Both the position numbers and the translations under genes were made by a program. The notes under the pieces are model-generated. The model was not told the origin of the DNA and did not search any database. It was given only the letters and a program-made list of their open reading frames with translations. Below, piece after piece: positions 8,673 to 17,049 of a stretch of DNA of 42,491 bases; position 1 is the first letter of the stretch, and each line of letters begins with the position of its first letter. This stretch comes from G020348185 sp964525045 (lineage in GTDB: Bacteria; Nitrospirota; Nitrospiria; Nitrospirales; UBA8639), in contig CAZGFD010000031.1 of the NCBI GenBank assembly GCA_964525045.1, positions 1-42,491 on the forward strand. The letters are read 5' to 3'.

Positions 8673-8978
8673 ATGAGCAGACGACCCCGTCGGAAACACT
8701 CATCAGCGTTTAAATCCAAAGTGGCCCTGGCCGCGGTGAAAGGCGAACAGACGATTGCCGAACTGGCTCAACGTTTTGATGTCCATCCGAATCAAATCAC
8801 CCAATGGAAGACTCTGCTCTTGGAGCGGGCGGCTGACGTCTTTGAGGGGGGCGAGGCCTCAGCAGAGCCTGCGGTCGATGTGAAGGCGCTGCATGCCAAG
8901 ATTGGTGAGCTCACGTTGGAAAATGATTTTTTAGGAACTGCGCTCACCAAAGCGGGTCTGCTGAGCGCAAGACGATGA
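8673..8978 (+). CDS. IS3-family transposase orfA
   Basis: A 101-residue DNA-binding subunit: KHSSAFKSKVALAAVKGEQT then ELAQRFDVHPNQITQWKTLL form the helix-turn-helix. The acidic VDVKALHAKIGELTLENDFL is the coiled-coil oligomerisation part. GAAAGGAGCG just upstream of ATG 8673 is a good ribosome site. The stop overlaps the start of orfB by four bases (ATGA at 8975-8978), so OrfB may be made by coupling or as an OrfAB fusion. Nothing looks damaged. Confidence 0.9.
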   Translation: MSRRPRRKHSSAFKSKVALAAVKGEQTIAELAQRFDVHPNQITQWKTLLLERAADVFEGGEASAEPAVDVKALHAKIGELTLENDFLGTALTKAGLLSARR

Positions 8979-9802
8979 TTGACCGCACGCACCCCTTATC
9001 CGTGACCAAGCAGGCGAGGGCCCTGGGGATCAGTCGAGGTTGTGTCTACTACCAGCCCAAGCCCCTCTCCGAGCGGGATCGGACCCGAATGAATCGGCTC
9101 GATCGGTTGCATGTGGAACTGCCGTTTGCCGGCACGCGCATGCTCCGGGCTCTCTTGCGCCAGGAGGGCGTCACGGTGGGTCGTAAGCATGTCGCGACGC
9201 TGATGAGGCGCATGGGGCTGGAAGCGTTGTATCGGAAGCCGCGGACCACGCAGCGCCATCCCGCGCACAAGGTCTACCCCTACTTGTTACGCAACCTGAC
9301 GATCACCCGGGCCAATCAGGTGTGGGCGATGGACGTAACGTATATCCCGATGGCCAAGGGGTTTGTGTATCTGGTGGCGGTGGTCGATTGGTATACCCGC
9401 CGCGTGTTGGCCTGGCGGGTGGCCATCACGCTGGACCTCCAGTTCTGCCTGGAGGCCGTTGAGGCAGCCCTAGCTCGCTTTGGGAAGCCCGAAATCATGA
9501 ATACGGATCAGGGCAGTCAGTTTACAAGTCGCGCTTTTACGGACTTCCTCAAAGCCCAGGGGATTCGGATCAGTATGGATGGGCGAGGGGCCTGGCGCGA
9601 CAATATCTTTGTCGAGCGTCTCTGGCGATCGGTGAAATATGAAGAAGTGTATTTATATGCCTATGAGTCAGTCACGGCAGCAAGAGCGGGGTTAGATCGG
9701 TATTTTCAGTTTTACAACGGCCGCCGACCGCATTCCAGCCTTGCCGGCCAGACACCTGATCGGGTCTACTTGCATTCACCGCCGCAGCCCCAAGCGGCGT
9801 AA
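8975..9802 (+). CDS. IS3-family transposase orfB (DDE integrase)
   Basis: A 275-residue catalytic transposase. An N-terminal HTH_21-type region (LPFAGTRMLRALLRQEGVTV, LMRRMGLEALYRKPRTT) precedes the rve/DDE core. The core shows the first Asp in VWAMDVTYIPM, the second in IMNTDQGSQFTS and the Glu in WRDNIFVERLWRSVKYEEVY. The tail YFQFYNGRRPHSSLAGQTPDRVY is complete, unlike the orfB of the element at 338-1570. It overlaps orfA by four bases. Host tRNA and codon use look like those of the core genes rather than the AT-rich island, consistent with recent arrival. Confidence 0.93.
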   Translation: MIDRTHPLSVTKQARALGISRGCVYYQPKPLSERDRTRMNRLDRLHVELPFAGTRMLRALLRQEGVTVGRKHVATLMRRMGLEALYRKPRTTQRHPAHKVYPYLLRNLTITRANQVWAMDVTYIPMAKGFVYLVAVVDWYTRRVLAWRVAITLDLQFCLEAVEAALARFGKPEIMNTDQGSQFTSRAFTDFLKAQGIRISMDGRGAWRDNIFVERLWRSVKYEEVYLYAYESVTAARAGLDRYFQFYNGRRPHSSLAGQTPDRVYLHSPPQPQAA

Positions 9803-10149
9803 CCCAGGAGGACGCGATCCACTTATCGAACGGGGAGGACCTGTTCAAAAAAACGGGGCCACTTCTGTTCAACCCAGAACAAATTGTTGCAATCATGAGG
9901 GAAGCGGAGGGGGGAGGCTGTCCGGCACTTTTGCGGAAGTCCGGGATTTGGGAGCAGAATATTTAGCGGTGGAAGCGCATGGATGGTGGGCTGGGGATGT
10001 CCGAAGTGTAACGCAACAAAAGCCTGGAGGAAGAGGACGGAAGTTGAAGCAGTTGGCTGGTGAGAAGGCCTTCGTGATCGGGTTGATGAGAGAGTATCAA
10101 AAACCACGAGGGAGCTTACAGGAATAGAAGAGGGTAAGGTGATGCAGAC

Positions 10150-10330
10150 AAAAGGGTTATTTCAACGTCGGGCTTGCCGCTAATTTGGCGTCGTGCAATC
10201 CATGCTGTGGAATGGCCCCTAATCGGACAATTCGGTGAATACCGTGACCCGTCAGGAACTCAAACGCCCTTTGAAGGTGCGTAGACGCTAAGGGATACTT
10301 CGCCCATAGCTCTGCCCTCGCAGGTTTCTC
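10150..10330 (+). pseudogene. orfB N-terminal relic of the older IS3-type element
   Basis: GLFQRRACR at 10154, a stop, then FGVVQSMLW matches the usual OrfB start (xxSxRRACRLxGxxRST). Farther on, ELKRPLKVRRR, a stop, GILRP resembles the LxxRRxRxGYRRL segment. No catalytic domain remains; the sequence runs out before the glycosyltransferase at 10402. Very degraded. Confidence 0.5.
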
Positions 10331-10401
10331 TCCTCATTCTTGTCCCTCTTGATAAAATGATGTAAATCTACAAAACATACAAATTAAAAAGAACAAATTC
10401 T

Positions 10402-11361
10402 ATGGAGATCGTCAGTAGAATAGCAGATATGGATGTAACCCTAAAAATAAAGCATTGGCTATCTTCATTGAGAAATAGGGCAGTAATCCAAGGGTTTTGG
10501 CACGGTGAGCCGCTATCCGCACTTCATTGGGCATGTTTAAGATCATTCTTAAATGCTGGACATGATTTTGACTTGTATACCTATGAGGGAATAAATGTCC
10601 CCGATGGAATCCAAATAAGAGACGCTGCCGAGATTGTTTCCAAAGATCAGCTATTCTTTTTTGACAATCCACACACAGGCCTGCCTGATGTTGCTCCTTT
10701 TGCGGACTATTTCAGGTTAAAACTTCTATTTAATCGCGGTGGATGGTGGTGTGACGTAGACACAATTTGTTGTTCAAGGAGACTTCCAAGGTTTTCCCGG
10801 GTTTGGGCCCGCCAGGCACCAGAATTTAGACCAGAATCAGTGAGCAATGGACAATTGTACTTCAAACCCCGGGATTGGGTGCTCCAGCATATTTTACGAG
10901 CATGCGAAGATACCATGAAAAACGTTGAACTCCGCGAATCGCTGGGCCCCGACCTGGTCTCCCAGGTTTTAGGTGAGTTGGGGCTCCCTTTGGACATGGG
11001 TGCAACAGCCACCTCATTTTATCCAATTCGGTATGTTGAAAACTTTAAACTCTGGTTACCTGAATTCCATGATGAAGTAACTGAAAAAACCCAAGGCGCA
11101 ATTTTTTTGCCTGTATACCAGTCTTTTCCACGACATTTGGGTTTTGATAATAGTAAATTACCGCCTGTGGGAAGCTATTTACATAACTTTATACGAAAAC
11201 ACGCTCCGGAATTTCATTTAATTGCCCATGATGGTGATGAGTATCGAGCTGCGGTTAGAAAATGGTTTCAAAGTAGGGACTTACTCAAATCCCGGTTGCT
11301 TACGGTGAGCAAAGGGGACATTGTGGATTGGCTCGAACTAAAAGAAGCAAATCCTTTATAA
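10402..11361 (+). CDS. GT32-like glycosyltransferase (DXD sugar-binding)
   Basis: A 319-residue protein. WHGEPLSALHWACLRSFLNAGHDFDLYTYE is the usual N-terminus of the Gly_transf_sug/capsular polysaccharide synthesis group, followed by DVAPFADYFRLKLLFNRGGWWCDVDTIC (about 96-123) with the DxD motif Asp118-Asp120. These motifs are those of GT32-type mannosyl- or galactosyltransferases acting on capsule or O-antigen. Downstream segments (QAPEFRPESVSNGQLYFKP) are typical of the acceptor half. No strong ribosome site precedes ATG 10402. The gene starts just after the IS relic and is followed 60 bp later by another glycosyltransferase in the same direction. Confidence 0.75.
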   Translation: MEIVSRIADMDVTLKIKHWLSSLRNRAVIQGFWHGEPLSALHWACLRSFLNAGHDFDLYTYEGINVPDGIQIRDAAEIVSKDQLFFFDNPHTGLPDVAPFADYFRLKLLFNRGGWWCDVDTICCSRRLPRFSRVWARQAPEFRPESVSNGQLYFKPRDWVLQHILRACEDTMKNVELRESLGPDLVSQVLGELGLPLDMGATATSFYPIRYVENFKLWLPEFHDEVTEKTQGAIFLPVYQSFPRHLGFDNSKLPPVGSYLHNFIRKHAPEFHLIAHDGDEYRAAVRKWFQSRDLLKSRLLTVSKGDIVDWLELKEANPL

Positions 11362-11421
11362 AATAGGATCAAAAGTAATTTTTGTCGTGTCCCGTAATAA
11401 AACAATTTTTTGATATATGAA

Positions 11422-12531
11422 ATGCCACGACTCATAATAATTGATCCAGAAGATCTTTCAGTTCCTGGTCATCACCGATCAGCGGACCTTGAATTTCAGC
11501 AAGCCTGTCTTGAAATGGAGATCGACTTCATCCTCCTGGATAGATCAAAATTTAGATTACGAACCTACCTTTCTGATAGCGAGATTAACGCGTGGCTCAA
11601 TAATACAGATCTGTTGAGTGAAGAATATGAACGGATTGACATTCATCCGGGAGACAGAATTCTAATACACACGGCCAGCCCCTGGCATCTTTCTGCTCTG
11701 GCAACCCGCATCCGAAACATTCCAGGCCTTAAAATAGCGGCGGGATTAATTTATCCGCCGAGTATCTGGACCAGCGACCCAGAACTGACTGACAAAATAT
11801 CCCAACATCTTGGGGAATTGATTGATCGGCTATTGTCGGATGGTGTGTATTTATATACAGAGACAGGATACCTTGATCTTCACAAGAGACGGATAGAGCT
11901 ACCAATTTTGTTATTTCCTCTTTCTCGACAAACTACCTCGAACATCCTGAAGCTGAAAAACGAAAGTGTTCAATTTCGACCAGATCTTTTGCGCTTCGGA
12001 TTTTTCGGCCAACCACGTGCGGAAAAAGGATTCCAGGAAATCCTGCATTTAATTTCCAGAGAGAAATACCCGGGAAAGGAATTTCGTTTCTTTCTCCCTC
12101 AAGATTATAAACATAAAGCCGATAAAATTAATCGAGTTGATGGCGAAAATAGGTTGCACGCTGAATTAGGAAATTATGATCAAAAAGAATATTTCGAAAG
12201 AATGGCAACCTGCGATGCTATTTTTTGCTTTTACAATCCAAATTATTATAGGGTTCAGATGTCGGGGATAATCACTGATTCAACATTGCTGGGGAAAGCG
12301 ACGCTTGTCAGCAGGGGAACCGAGCCCGGAAATTTTATCAAGAGCTACGCGCCTGGCTCGTATGTATCAGTAGACTATACAATGCCATCGCTTCACAGCG
12401 CCCTTATGATTCCAAACAAGGTATGGGAAGACTGTAAAATCAAGGCAAATGTTTCGGAACGCTTGTTATTGGAAGTGAAGTCTGCGGACCGGTTTTTGCA
12501 AATAGCTTGTGATTTAAAATTAGAGCATTAA
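11422..12531 (+). CDS. Putative GT-B fold glycosyltransferase (GT4-like)
   Basis: About 370 residues with a GT-B layout. An N-terminal half (LIIIDPEDLSVPGHHRSADL) is followed by a C-terminal half that opens with LRFGFFGQPRAEKGFQEIL, the strand-loop seen at the donor-binding start of GT4 enzymes. YFERMATCDAIFCFYNPNYYRVQMSGIITDS resembles the E-x7-E region but with an altered donor loop, and GKATLVSRGTEPGNFIK follows as in GT4. It is co-directional with the GT32-like gene. A TTG at 11410 is an alternative start; ATG 11422 is preferred as it leads straight into the first beta strand. Specificity unknown; the family call is moderate because the catalytic Glu pair is not clear. Confidence 0.55.
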   Translation: MPRLIIIDPEDLSVPGHHRSADLEFQQACLEMEIDFILLDRSKFRLRTYLSDSEINAWLNNTDLLSEEYERIDIHPGDRILIHTASPWHLSALATRIRNIPGLKIAAGLIYPPSIWTSDPELTDKISQHLGELIDRLLSDGVYLYTETGYLDLHKRRIELPILLFPLSRQTTSNILKLKNESVQFRPDLLRFGFFGQPRAEKGFQEILHLISREKYPGKEFRFFLPQDYKHKADKINRVDGENRLHAELGNYDQKEYFERMATCDAIFCFYNPNYYRVQMSGIITDSTLLGKATLVSRGTEPGNFIKSYAPGSYVSVDYTMPSLHSALMIPNKVWEDCKIKANVSERLLLEVKSADRFLQIACDLKLEH

Positions 12532-12639
12532 CCAACGAAAAGTTTTGTTGCTGAAATCTCGGTACGTCTTAAAATTGAGAACAGCTTGTAGGGTGAGTTA
12601 ACTTTCAATCACACCTCTCAAAAAAAACAAAATTACTTT

Positions 12640-13635
12640 TTAGTGCTCAAACAAAGAATTGCTGCAAATATTTTTTAAACGATTCTCACTATTCGAGTCC
12701 ATCACGCTGGAATGGATGGCTTTAAGGACCTCTTCAACTGTATTATCCATTATGTCGCGGGATTCAGCCTGTACCACCTTTACATTACCATACCAACCGT
12801 AAACGGCTGGCCCATCGTAATTCCCGCCGCATATTGCGACGGTGGGCATTCCAAGAGCACCTCCTAGATGAGCAAACCCCGAGTCATTACTGACAATGCA
12901 ATCCATTAAGGACAGTACACCTATTAAAACAACTGGCTCACAAGGTCCCAAAAAGAACCGCGTTGAGAATTGACTGAGTTCCTCCTCAGATGCCCAAGGT
13001 TCGGGTTTAAGTGCACCGACAATGACCTGAATAAAATGAGAATGCAGCATTTGCTCTAGTTCTCGCCATTGAGAGATTGGCCAGTTACGCCATTTATTTG
13101 CGGTGACGGGAGATATGTAGATTACAGGTTTCTCTAGGGCAACTCCCATGGTTTTTAGACATTCCCGGGCTTCCTGCAGTTCTTTCCCATGACAATTAAA
13201 ATCAAATCTTTCCGCGGTAGTTCTACAAAGTTTAGCCCAAAGATCCTGTCGGAATCCTGGCACTCCGAGCCGTTCAGGATCAGCATTATCATCGCCTGGT
13301 TTACCAATTTCAAATACTTCCCCTGGGACATCTCTTCCATCAGTAATGAAACTATTTTCCCAACCTAATTTTGCCCATGCAAGAAATCGCATGGTCTCAG
13401 ATTCTTGGCTAGTCGCTAGATAAAATCTCACTTCACGATCCGGAGACTGTCGTTTGAGTCCATGTAATATTGAAAAACAAACTATGATGTCTCCTATGCC
13501 CAGCCAATGTAAGACGAGTGATATAGGAGCAAAATTTCTGTCAATTGGTTGATTCGACTGGTTCCTAGAGTGAAAAGGGTTGCGAAAACTGTATTCCTGC
13601 AGTTTACGGTAAAGGTCTTTAAAATATATTTTCAC
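12640..13635 (-). CDS. Glycosyltransferase family 9 (heptosyltransferase-like)
   Basis: A 331-residue GT-B enzyme. LVLHWLGIGDIIVCFSILHGL is the N-terminal nucleotide-fold segment. KPVIYISPVTANKWRNWPISQWRELEQML is the GT9 linker region. The C-terminal signature DCIVSNDSGFAHLGGALGMPTVAICGG (compare D-T-G-x-x-H-L-A-x-A-L-G-x-P) is clear. Family members add heptose to lipid A-core lipopolysaccharide or act on related glycans. The start is GTG 13635, with an AGGA about 9 bases upstream. It is the last gene of a minus-strand run starting with the DUF4254 gene at 16638, and it converges with the GT-B gene ending at 12531. Confidence 0.8.
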   Translation of the reverse strand: MKIYFKDLYRKLQEYSFRNPFHSRNQSNQPIDRNFAPISLVLHWLGIGDIIVCFSILHGLKRQSPDREVRFYLATSQESETMRFLAWAKLGWENSFITDGRDVPGEVFEIGKPGDDNADPERLGVPGFRQDLWAKLCRTTAERFDFNCHGKELQEARECLKTMGVALEKPVIYISPVTANKWRNWPISQWRELEQMLHSHFIQVIVGALKPEPWASEEELSQFSTRFFLGPCEPVVLIGVLSLMDCIVSNDSGFAHLGGALGMPTVAICGGNYDGPAVYGWYGNVKVVQAESRDIMDNTVEEVLKAIHSSVMDSNSENRLKNICSNSLFEH

Positions 13636-13695
13636 GCACGAATTCCTAGGTAAATCACGGAGAATCTAGGTTTAATTCAAAATTTCTACGTAATG

Positions 13696-14523
13696 TCATT
13701 TTGTTCTTTTGGTTATCCAAAACGCTTCATGCGCCCACGGCTCGCTTTCCTGTTCCTCTGCTGGAACAAAATTTTCGATATGGATTCCATAAGATGGAAT
13801 CTGACTCTTATAAATATTCATGAGGTCCAGCTTGAGATCGATTTTGTCTTCTATCGGAAAGCGATATCTAATTAATTCGAAAGATTTGGGCATTTTTCTT
13901 TTTAAATCTTCAATGCCGACTAACCTTTCATCTAATCTTGATGCGTAATGCAAATCCTCGTAAAATGCGATCTCACACCTGTCATTGAGTTCACCCATAT
14001 TCTTTAAAATGAAATCCCGGGTTGTTATGTGATCTACGTGCCCGCCGATTCCTGCAGGTGCAAATATGGTAACACCTCGATCATAATTACTAAGTAGCTC
14101 TTCAAGTGTTCTACGCAGTGATTCCTGTACGTATTCGATTTCGTTTTCAGTTGGTTTAGAGAATATCTTTAAACCGCGTAGCGGCGCATCAAGAAGGTTA
14201 AGTGATATGTGATTTGCTGAGATATGATTTGCGAATGCTTCATCTTCAGATTTTCTTACAGAAGTGACTTTTGACGTATTGTCTTTGGCTGATACATCTG
14301 GCTTATTGGCCAGGTAGTTTGATGTTGTAAAAATACTTACTATTACGCTATTTAAACTTGACTGCGCAAAAACCCCCAGTGAGAAGCATACGTCATCACT
14401 ATGAGGAGACAAAAATATGTTATTTGCAAAAAGGTGATTAGTTGGGATCTTATTTACTTTTTGTGAAAAGCTAACAAATTCACAGACGTCACGGAAAAAC
14501 AGCCCTACCCGTGATATTGCCAT
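13696..14523 (-). CDS. PIG-L (LmbE) family deacetylase
   Basis: Zn-dependent N-acetylsugar deacetylase fold. FLSPHSDDVCFSLG (about residues 37-50; His41, Asp43, Asp44) is the metal/catalytic HPHxDD variant, and APAGIGGHVDHITTRDFIL (about 156-174; His162, His165) gives the second metal site. Such enzymes remove acetyl groups from GlcNAc-type sugars on lipids, glycans or thiols. ATG 14523 starts two bases after the TAA of the upstream FkbM gene, indicating translational coupling; the open frame also reaches TTG 14532. It lies in a minus-strand set with GT9, FkbM and DUF4254 genes, which suggests it trims a sugar that others extend or methylate. Confidence 0.82.
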   Translation of the reverse strand: MAISRVGLFFRDVCEFVSFSQKVNKIPTNHLFANNIFLSPHSDDVCFSLGVFAQSSLNSVIVSIFTTSNYLANKPDVSAKDNTSKVTSVRKSEDEAFANHISANHISLNLLDAPLRGLKIFSKPTENEIEYVQESLRRTLEELLSNYDRGVTIFAPAGIGGHVDHITTRDFILKNMGELNDRCEIAFYEDLHYASRLDERLVGIEDLKRKMPKSFELIRYRFPIEDKIDLKLDLMNIYKSQIPSYGIHIENFVPAEEQESEPWAHEAFWITKRTK

Positions 14524-14525
14524 TT

Positions 14526-15350
14526 TTACCAACTATTGATAAAGAAGTAGTCTTCTTTGATGGATTGAAGAAACTTAAATCCAGCACTTTCAAAAAATGA
14601 AAAAATGCTAGCTTTGTTAGTTTCATAAATTTCGACCTGGACTATTGACATGTTATTTTTGAATAAATTCTTCATCCCTCGTAAGACGGCTTCTTCGTAG
14701 CCTTCTACATCAATCTTCACGACTAAGAACCTGTTTTTTGTATCCGCAAACTTTGAATCCAGCTGAACCTTGTCCACCCAAAAATCTGCAGCGAACCCAT
14801 CGTCCAGATTCGCCTCAGCCCATCCTCGGTTGGATTTGCGTATAGGCAATCTTATCGGGGCTTCCCCTTCCGAATCACTAACTACTTCATTGTGAACATG
14901 GATCGCTTTTAAGGCATCGTTCAACAGAATGTTAGCATTAAGCTGCGCAAAGTTTTCAGGGTTGGCCTCAAATGCATGAATTTCGGAAAAAAGTCCAGAT
15001 TTCAATATCGCTATTGAGTACCATCCCAGATATGCCCCGATGTCAAAAAACATGAGGTCATAATTTTTCTGATAATTCTGTCGTACTAGTCTATTTAACG
15101 TTTCAATTTGATCCGGTTCCCAGGTATCTTCTTGGAGTATTGTTTTATCAACAATTGAATTCGTATCCAGAAGAAATCTACCTGTTTCGCATGAGTGGAT
15201 TATCCAGCGGGTTTCGACGCCAGCAGTATTTTCGAATCTCTGTGCAAAATTTTCGAGCTTTTGCATCACGTGTTGGAATTGCAAAATTGTTTCGGAGAGC
15301 TCGTTGGAATTTATTTTTGAACGGAGCTTATCTTTATTAAGGCTTTTCAT
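14526..15350 (-). CDS. FkbM-family methyltransferase
   Basis: A class I SAM methyltransferase of the FkbM family. Motif I FFDIGAYLGWYSIAILKSG (about 101-119), then IHAFEANPENFAQLNANILLN (about 124-144), and the characteristic VVKIDVEGYEEAVLRGM (about 210-226). About 90 residues precede the fold and look coiled-coil-like (ETILQFQHVMQKLENFAQRF), which may mediate oligomerisation. Family members O-methylate sugars or glycolipids. It is coupled to the downstream deacetylase (TAAAAATG). Upstream on the same strand is the SAM-like protein at 15442, 91 bp away. Substrate unknown. Confidence 0.85.
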   Translation of the reverse strand: MKSLNKDKLRSKINSNELSETILQFQHVMQKLENFAQRFENTAGVETRWIIHSCETGRFLLDTNSIVDKTILQEDTWEPDQIETLNRLVRQNYQKNYDLMFFDIGAYLGWYSIAILKSGLFSEIHAFEANPENFAQLNANILLNDALKAIHVHNEVVSDSEGEAPIRLPIRKSNRGWAEANLDDGFAADFWVDKVQLDSKFADTKNRFLVVKIDVEGYEEAVLRGMKNLFKNNMSIVQVEIYETNKASIFSFFESAGFKFLQSIKEDYFFINSW

Positions 15351-15441
15351 ATATCGCGAAAGTTGTAATTTCGTTATTTAGATAAATGGGCGTTGGGCAT
15401 CAAAAATGAGCTCCACATTCATCTACTTATGAATAAAGGCG

Positions 15442-16044
15442 TCAACCAGGTGCCCTTTTTTTAGTGGAGGCAAAAAACCTAAGAGTTTTATACTTCTCCA
15501 CTTCCTTGATTTCGCCATTTTCCACCTTGTGCGATAAAGTAGGTTCAATTCGATCCCAGCCAGCGGAATTTCTATAAAATACGATTTTGCCACCCGGATT
15601 TAGTTTATCCAGAAACAAGTTTATCAACCCTTTATCATCTAAAGGCGCTTCTGAAGATCGCTGACCATGCATTCCATGACCTGAACCAATCCAGTATTCC
15701 CCGACATGAAACAATGTCACTAAATCAAAATTAGGTAGTAATAAGGAATTCAAAGTATATACATCGGCGTAAAGAACTTTATAAGTGATTGCAAGTTTTG
15801 CGTCGGAACTGACTAAATCCATATACGCTTGGTATTCTAACTTAGAGGCGGTTATCCCAAAAATAAAGTTTGGTTGTTCTGATTTCGAATTGGTAACCCC
15901 AACTACATGGTGTTCACCAGTTCCAAAATGGAAAATAGCACTGTTGGCTAGCTGCTCATTGCGAATGTATTCATTAAATTGAACGTCGCATGGGCAGGCC
16001 ATCTCGTTGAGTTTCCATGTTAAATCGTAGAAGTTTAAAACCAT
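15442..16044 (-). CDS. Unknown protein with SAM-methyltransferase-like features
   Basis: A 200-residue protein not assigned to a named family. NSAIFHFGTGEHHVVG (about 34-49) resembles the glycine-rich motif I. FDLVTLFHVGEYWIGSG (about 105-121) and LFLDKLNPGGKIVFYRNSAGW (about 143-163) resemble the D-x-V and post-motif III (NPGG) parts of class I methyltransferases, so a methyltransferase-like fold is inferred. ATG 16044 follows the DUF4254 stop by three bases, so the two are co-transcribed and probably coupled. It may work on the same glycan as the neighbouring DUF4254, FkbM and PIG-L proteins. Confidence 0.5.
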   Translation of the reverse strand: MVLNFYDLTWKLNEMACPCDVQFNEYIRNEQLANSAIFHFGTGEHHVVGVTNSKSEQPNFIFGITASKLEYQAYMDLVSSDAKLAITYKVLYADVYTLNSLLLPNFDLVTLFHVGEYWIGSGHGMHGQRSSEAPLDDKGLINLFLDKLNPGGKIVFYRNSAGWDRIEPTLSHKVENGEIKEVEKYKTLRFFASTKKRAPG

Positions 16045-16047
16045 AAC

Positions 16048-16638
16048 TTATCGAGCCTGGCATAAATATGAATTGAACGTCGGATCATTGTACATTTTTA
16101 ATTGACGGTAAGTGCTATGTCTTTTCTTTCCCGAAAAAATATCTTGTAGCAGTTCATCAAGTGAAGTTGATAGATCCTTAAGTTGCGACCGGCAAACAGA
16201 AATTCGATGTTGCACTTTATTGAGGTGGGTCTCATCAATCTCCTTACGCGCGGTTTGTTCATGCAGATGGTAAATTCTTAAGGCAAGAATAGACAACCGG
16301 TCAATAACACTTGCCGGCGTTTCTGAATTAAGTCGGGCGTCTTGACTTGTTTGCGTTTTACTGGCAACCAACATCTCGGTGATACGATCATCGATCTTTT
16401 CAATCCAATCGTTACGTTTTTGATTATATCTATCAATAGCCCTTTTCACCGCTGCGATTTCTGAATCGTTGGCGTCGGATGAACGCGCCTTATCTTCTTC
16501 ATGCCACAACAGAAAGTTAAAGCTATGCTGAGTGCAGACGTCCCCTAAAAACCCGGTGTAAATATTGTCTAAGGGTTGTCTATGCCATCGTTCAATCATT
16601 TTGGCTTGCAAGTCCAATATTTCCTCGGTTTTGATCAT
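16048..16638 (-). CDS. DUF4254 domain protein
   Basis: A 196-residue protein matching the DUF4254 pattern: NFLLWHEEDKARSSDA (about 40-55), IAAVKRAIDRYNQKRNDWIEKIDD (about 61-84) and SETPASVIDRLSILALRIYHLHEQ (about 104-127). The region is all-helical in appearance. Function is unknown in general; the family is often seen near lipopolysaccharide or glycosyltransferase genes, which is the case here. It opens a minus-strand run of five genes (DUF4254, methyltransferase-like, FkbM, PIG-L, GT9). ATG 16638 is the only plausible start. It is a good seed for comparing gene neighbourhoods. Confidence 0.8.
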   Translation of the reverse strand: MIKTEEILDLQAKMIERWHRQPLDNIYTGFLGDVCTQHSFNFLLWHEEDKARSSDANDSEIAAVKRAIDRYNQKRNDWIEKIDDRITEMLVASKTQTSQDARLNSETPASVIDRLSILALRIYHLHEQTARKEIDETHLNKVQHRISVCRSQLKDLSTSLDELLQDIFSGKKRHSTYRQLKMYNDPTFNSYLCQAR

Positions 16639-17049
16639 GTATTAGTCTATTTTTGAATATAGTAAGACAGTTTGAATAATGGTCATGCTGGGCAGTAGAT
16701 TTTAAATCGCATAAAACATTTTACACAAGGGAACTTGAAGGGTGACGTGGCCTAGGGAGTAGAAGACTTAAAGGCTTTTGGGGATGATCGGAAACGTACC
16801 TAAGAGACGGTGGGATGTCAATCAGGCAAGTCAGCGCTTACAAAATTACGGGTTTTTCGGTTGTTTGGTGATGGCGCATTGAGCAGTAATGTCATTCCCG
16901 ATTCAAACGGGTACCCCTCTGGCCAGGTGAATTAAAAAGGCCGGGGACTCAAAATCCCGCGCCCTACTTTTCCGGGTCTGTTGGTTGGGGTTCTGACCTA
17001 CCCAATAATCCAAACATTATGCGTGGATTATTTCGGTCTCGTTCGAAGA
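16639..17049. other. Gap between the DUF4254 gene and the GH15 gene
   Basis: No gene with convincing composition. Downstream of the GH15 stop, minus-strand 16936-16969 has a GGGA/TCCC hairpin followed by a short T-run and could be a weak terminator. The junction also marks the change from AT-rich island sequence to more GC-rich sequence. Confidence 0.3.

Larger units (their letters stand above)
8583..9866 (+). mobile_element. IS3-family insertion sequence, 1284 bp, with GTT target duplication
   Basis: The ends are imperfect inverted repeats. The left end (8583-8632) starts AGAGGTGGTCCC and contains TGAACAG, CGATAAGTGGAT and GCGTCC. The reverse complement of the right end (9806-9866) starts AGAAGTGGCCCCG and contains the same TGAACAG, CGATAAGTGGAT and GCGTCC blocks in order. 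GTT flanks both sides (8580-8582 and 9867-9869), which is a 3-bp target duplication normal for IS3. It encodes intact orfA and orfB, so it may still be active. Confidence 0.85.
8566..10127 (+). pseudogene. orfA relic of the older IS3-type element, split by the younger IS
   Basis: When the IS at 8583-9866 and one GTT copy are removed, the frame reads MARAWFNPEQIVAIMREAEG, then ALLRKSGIWEQN, a stop at about 9964, RWKRMDGGLGMSEV, and a second stop. After a frameshift near 10038 it reads KLKQLAGEKAFVIGLM. This is the HTH plus coiled-coil plan of IS3-type OrfA (compare the generic RFxxEQIVxxLREAE ... HGISEQTFYRWK ... YGGMxVSE ... RLKQLxAE pattern). At least two in-frame stops and one frameshift show it is dead. 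Confidence 0.75.
8460..10330 (+). mobile_element. Old, degraded IS3-type element interrupted by a younger IS3
   Basis: A relic of an IS3-type element (IS407-like orfA/orfB) flanks the intact IS at 8583-9866. OrfA starts at ATG 8566 (MARAW), is cut at 8582, and resumes at 9867 (FNPEQIVAIMREAEGGG). OrfB traces follow at about 10154 (GLFQRRACR, stop, FGVVQSMLW). Both frames hold several stops and shifts. Outer boundaries are approximate because the old terminal repeats were not identified. Confidence 0.7.

Noticed and set aside
12533..12550. Near-palindrome CAACGAAAAGTTTTGTTG as a terminator
   Set aside because: The stem leaves too small a loop and there is no T-run; kept only as a possible stop structure between convergent genes.
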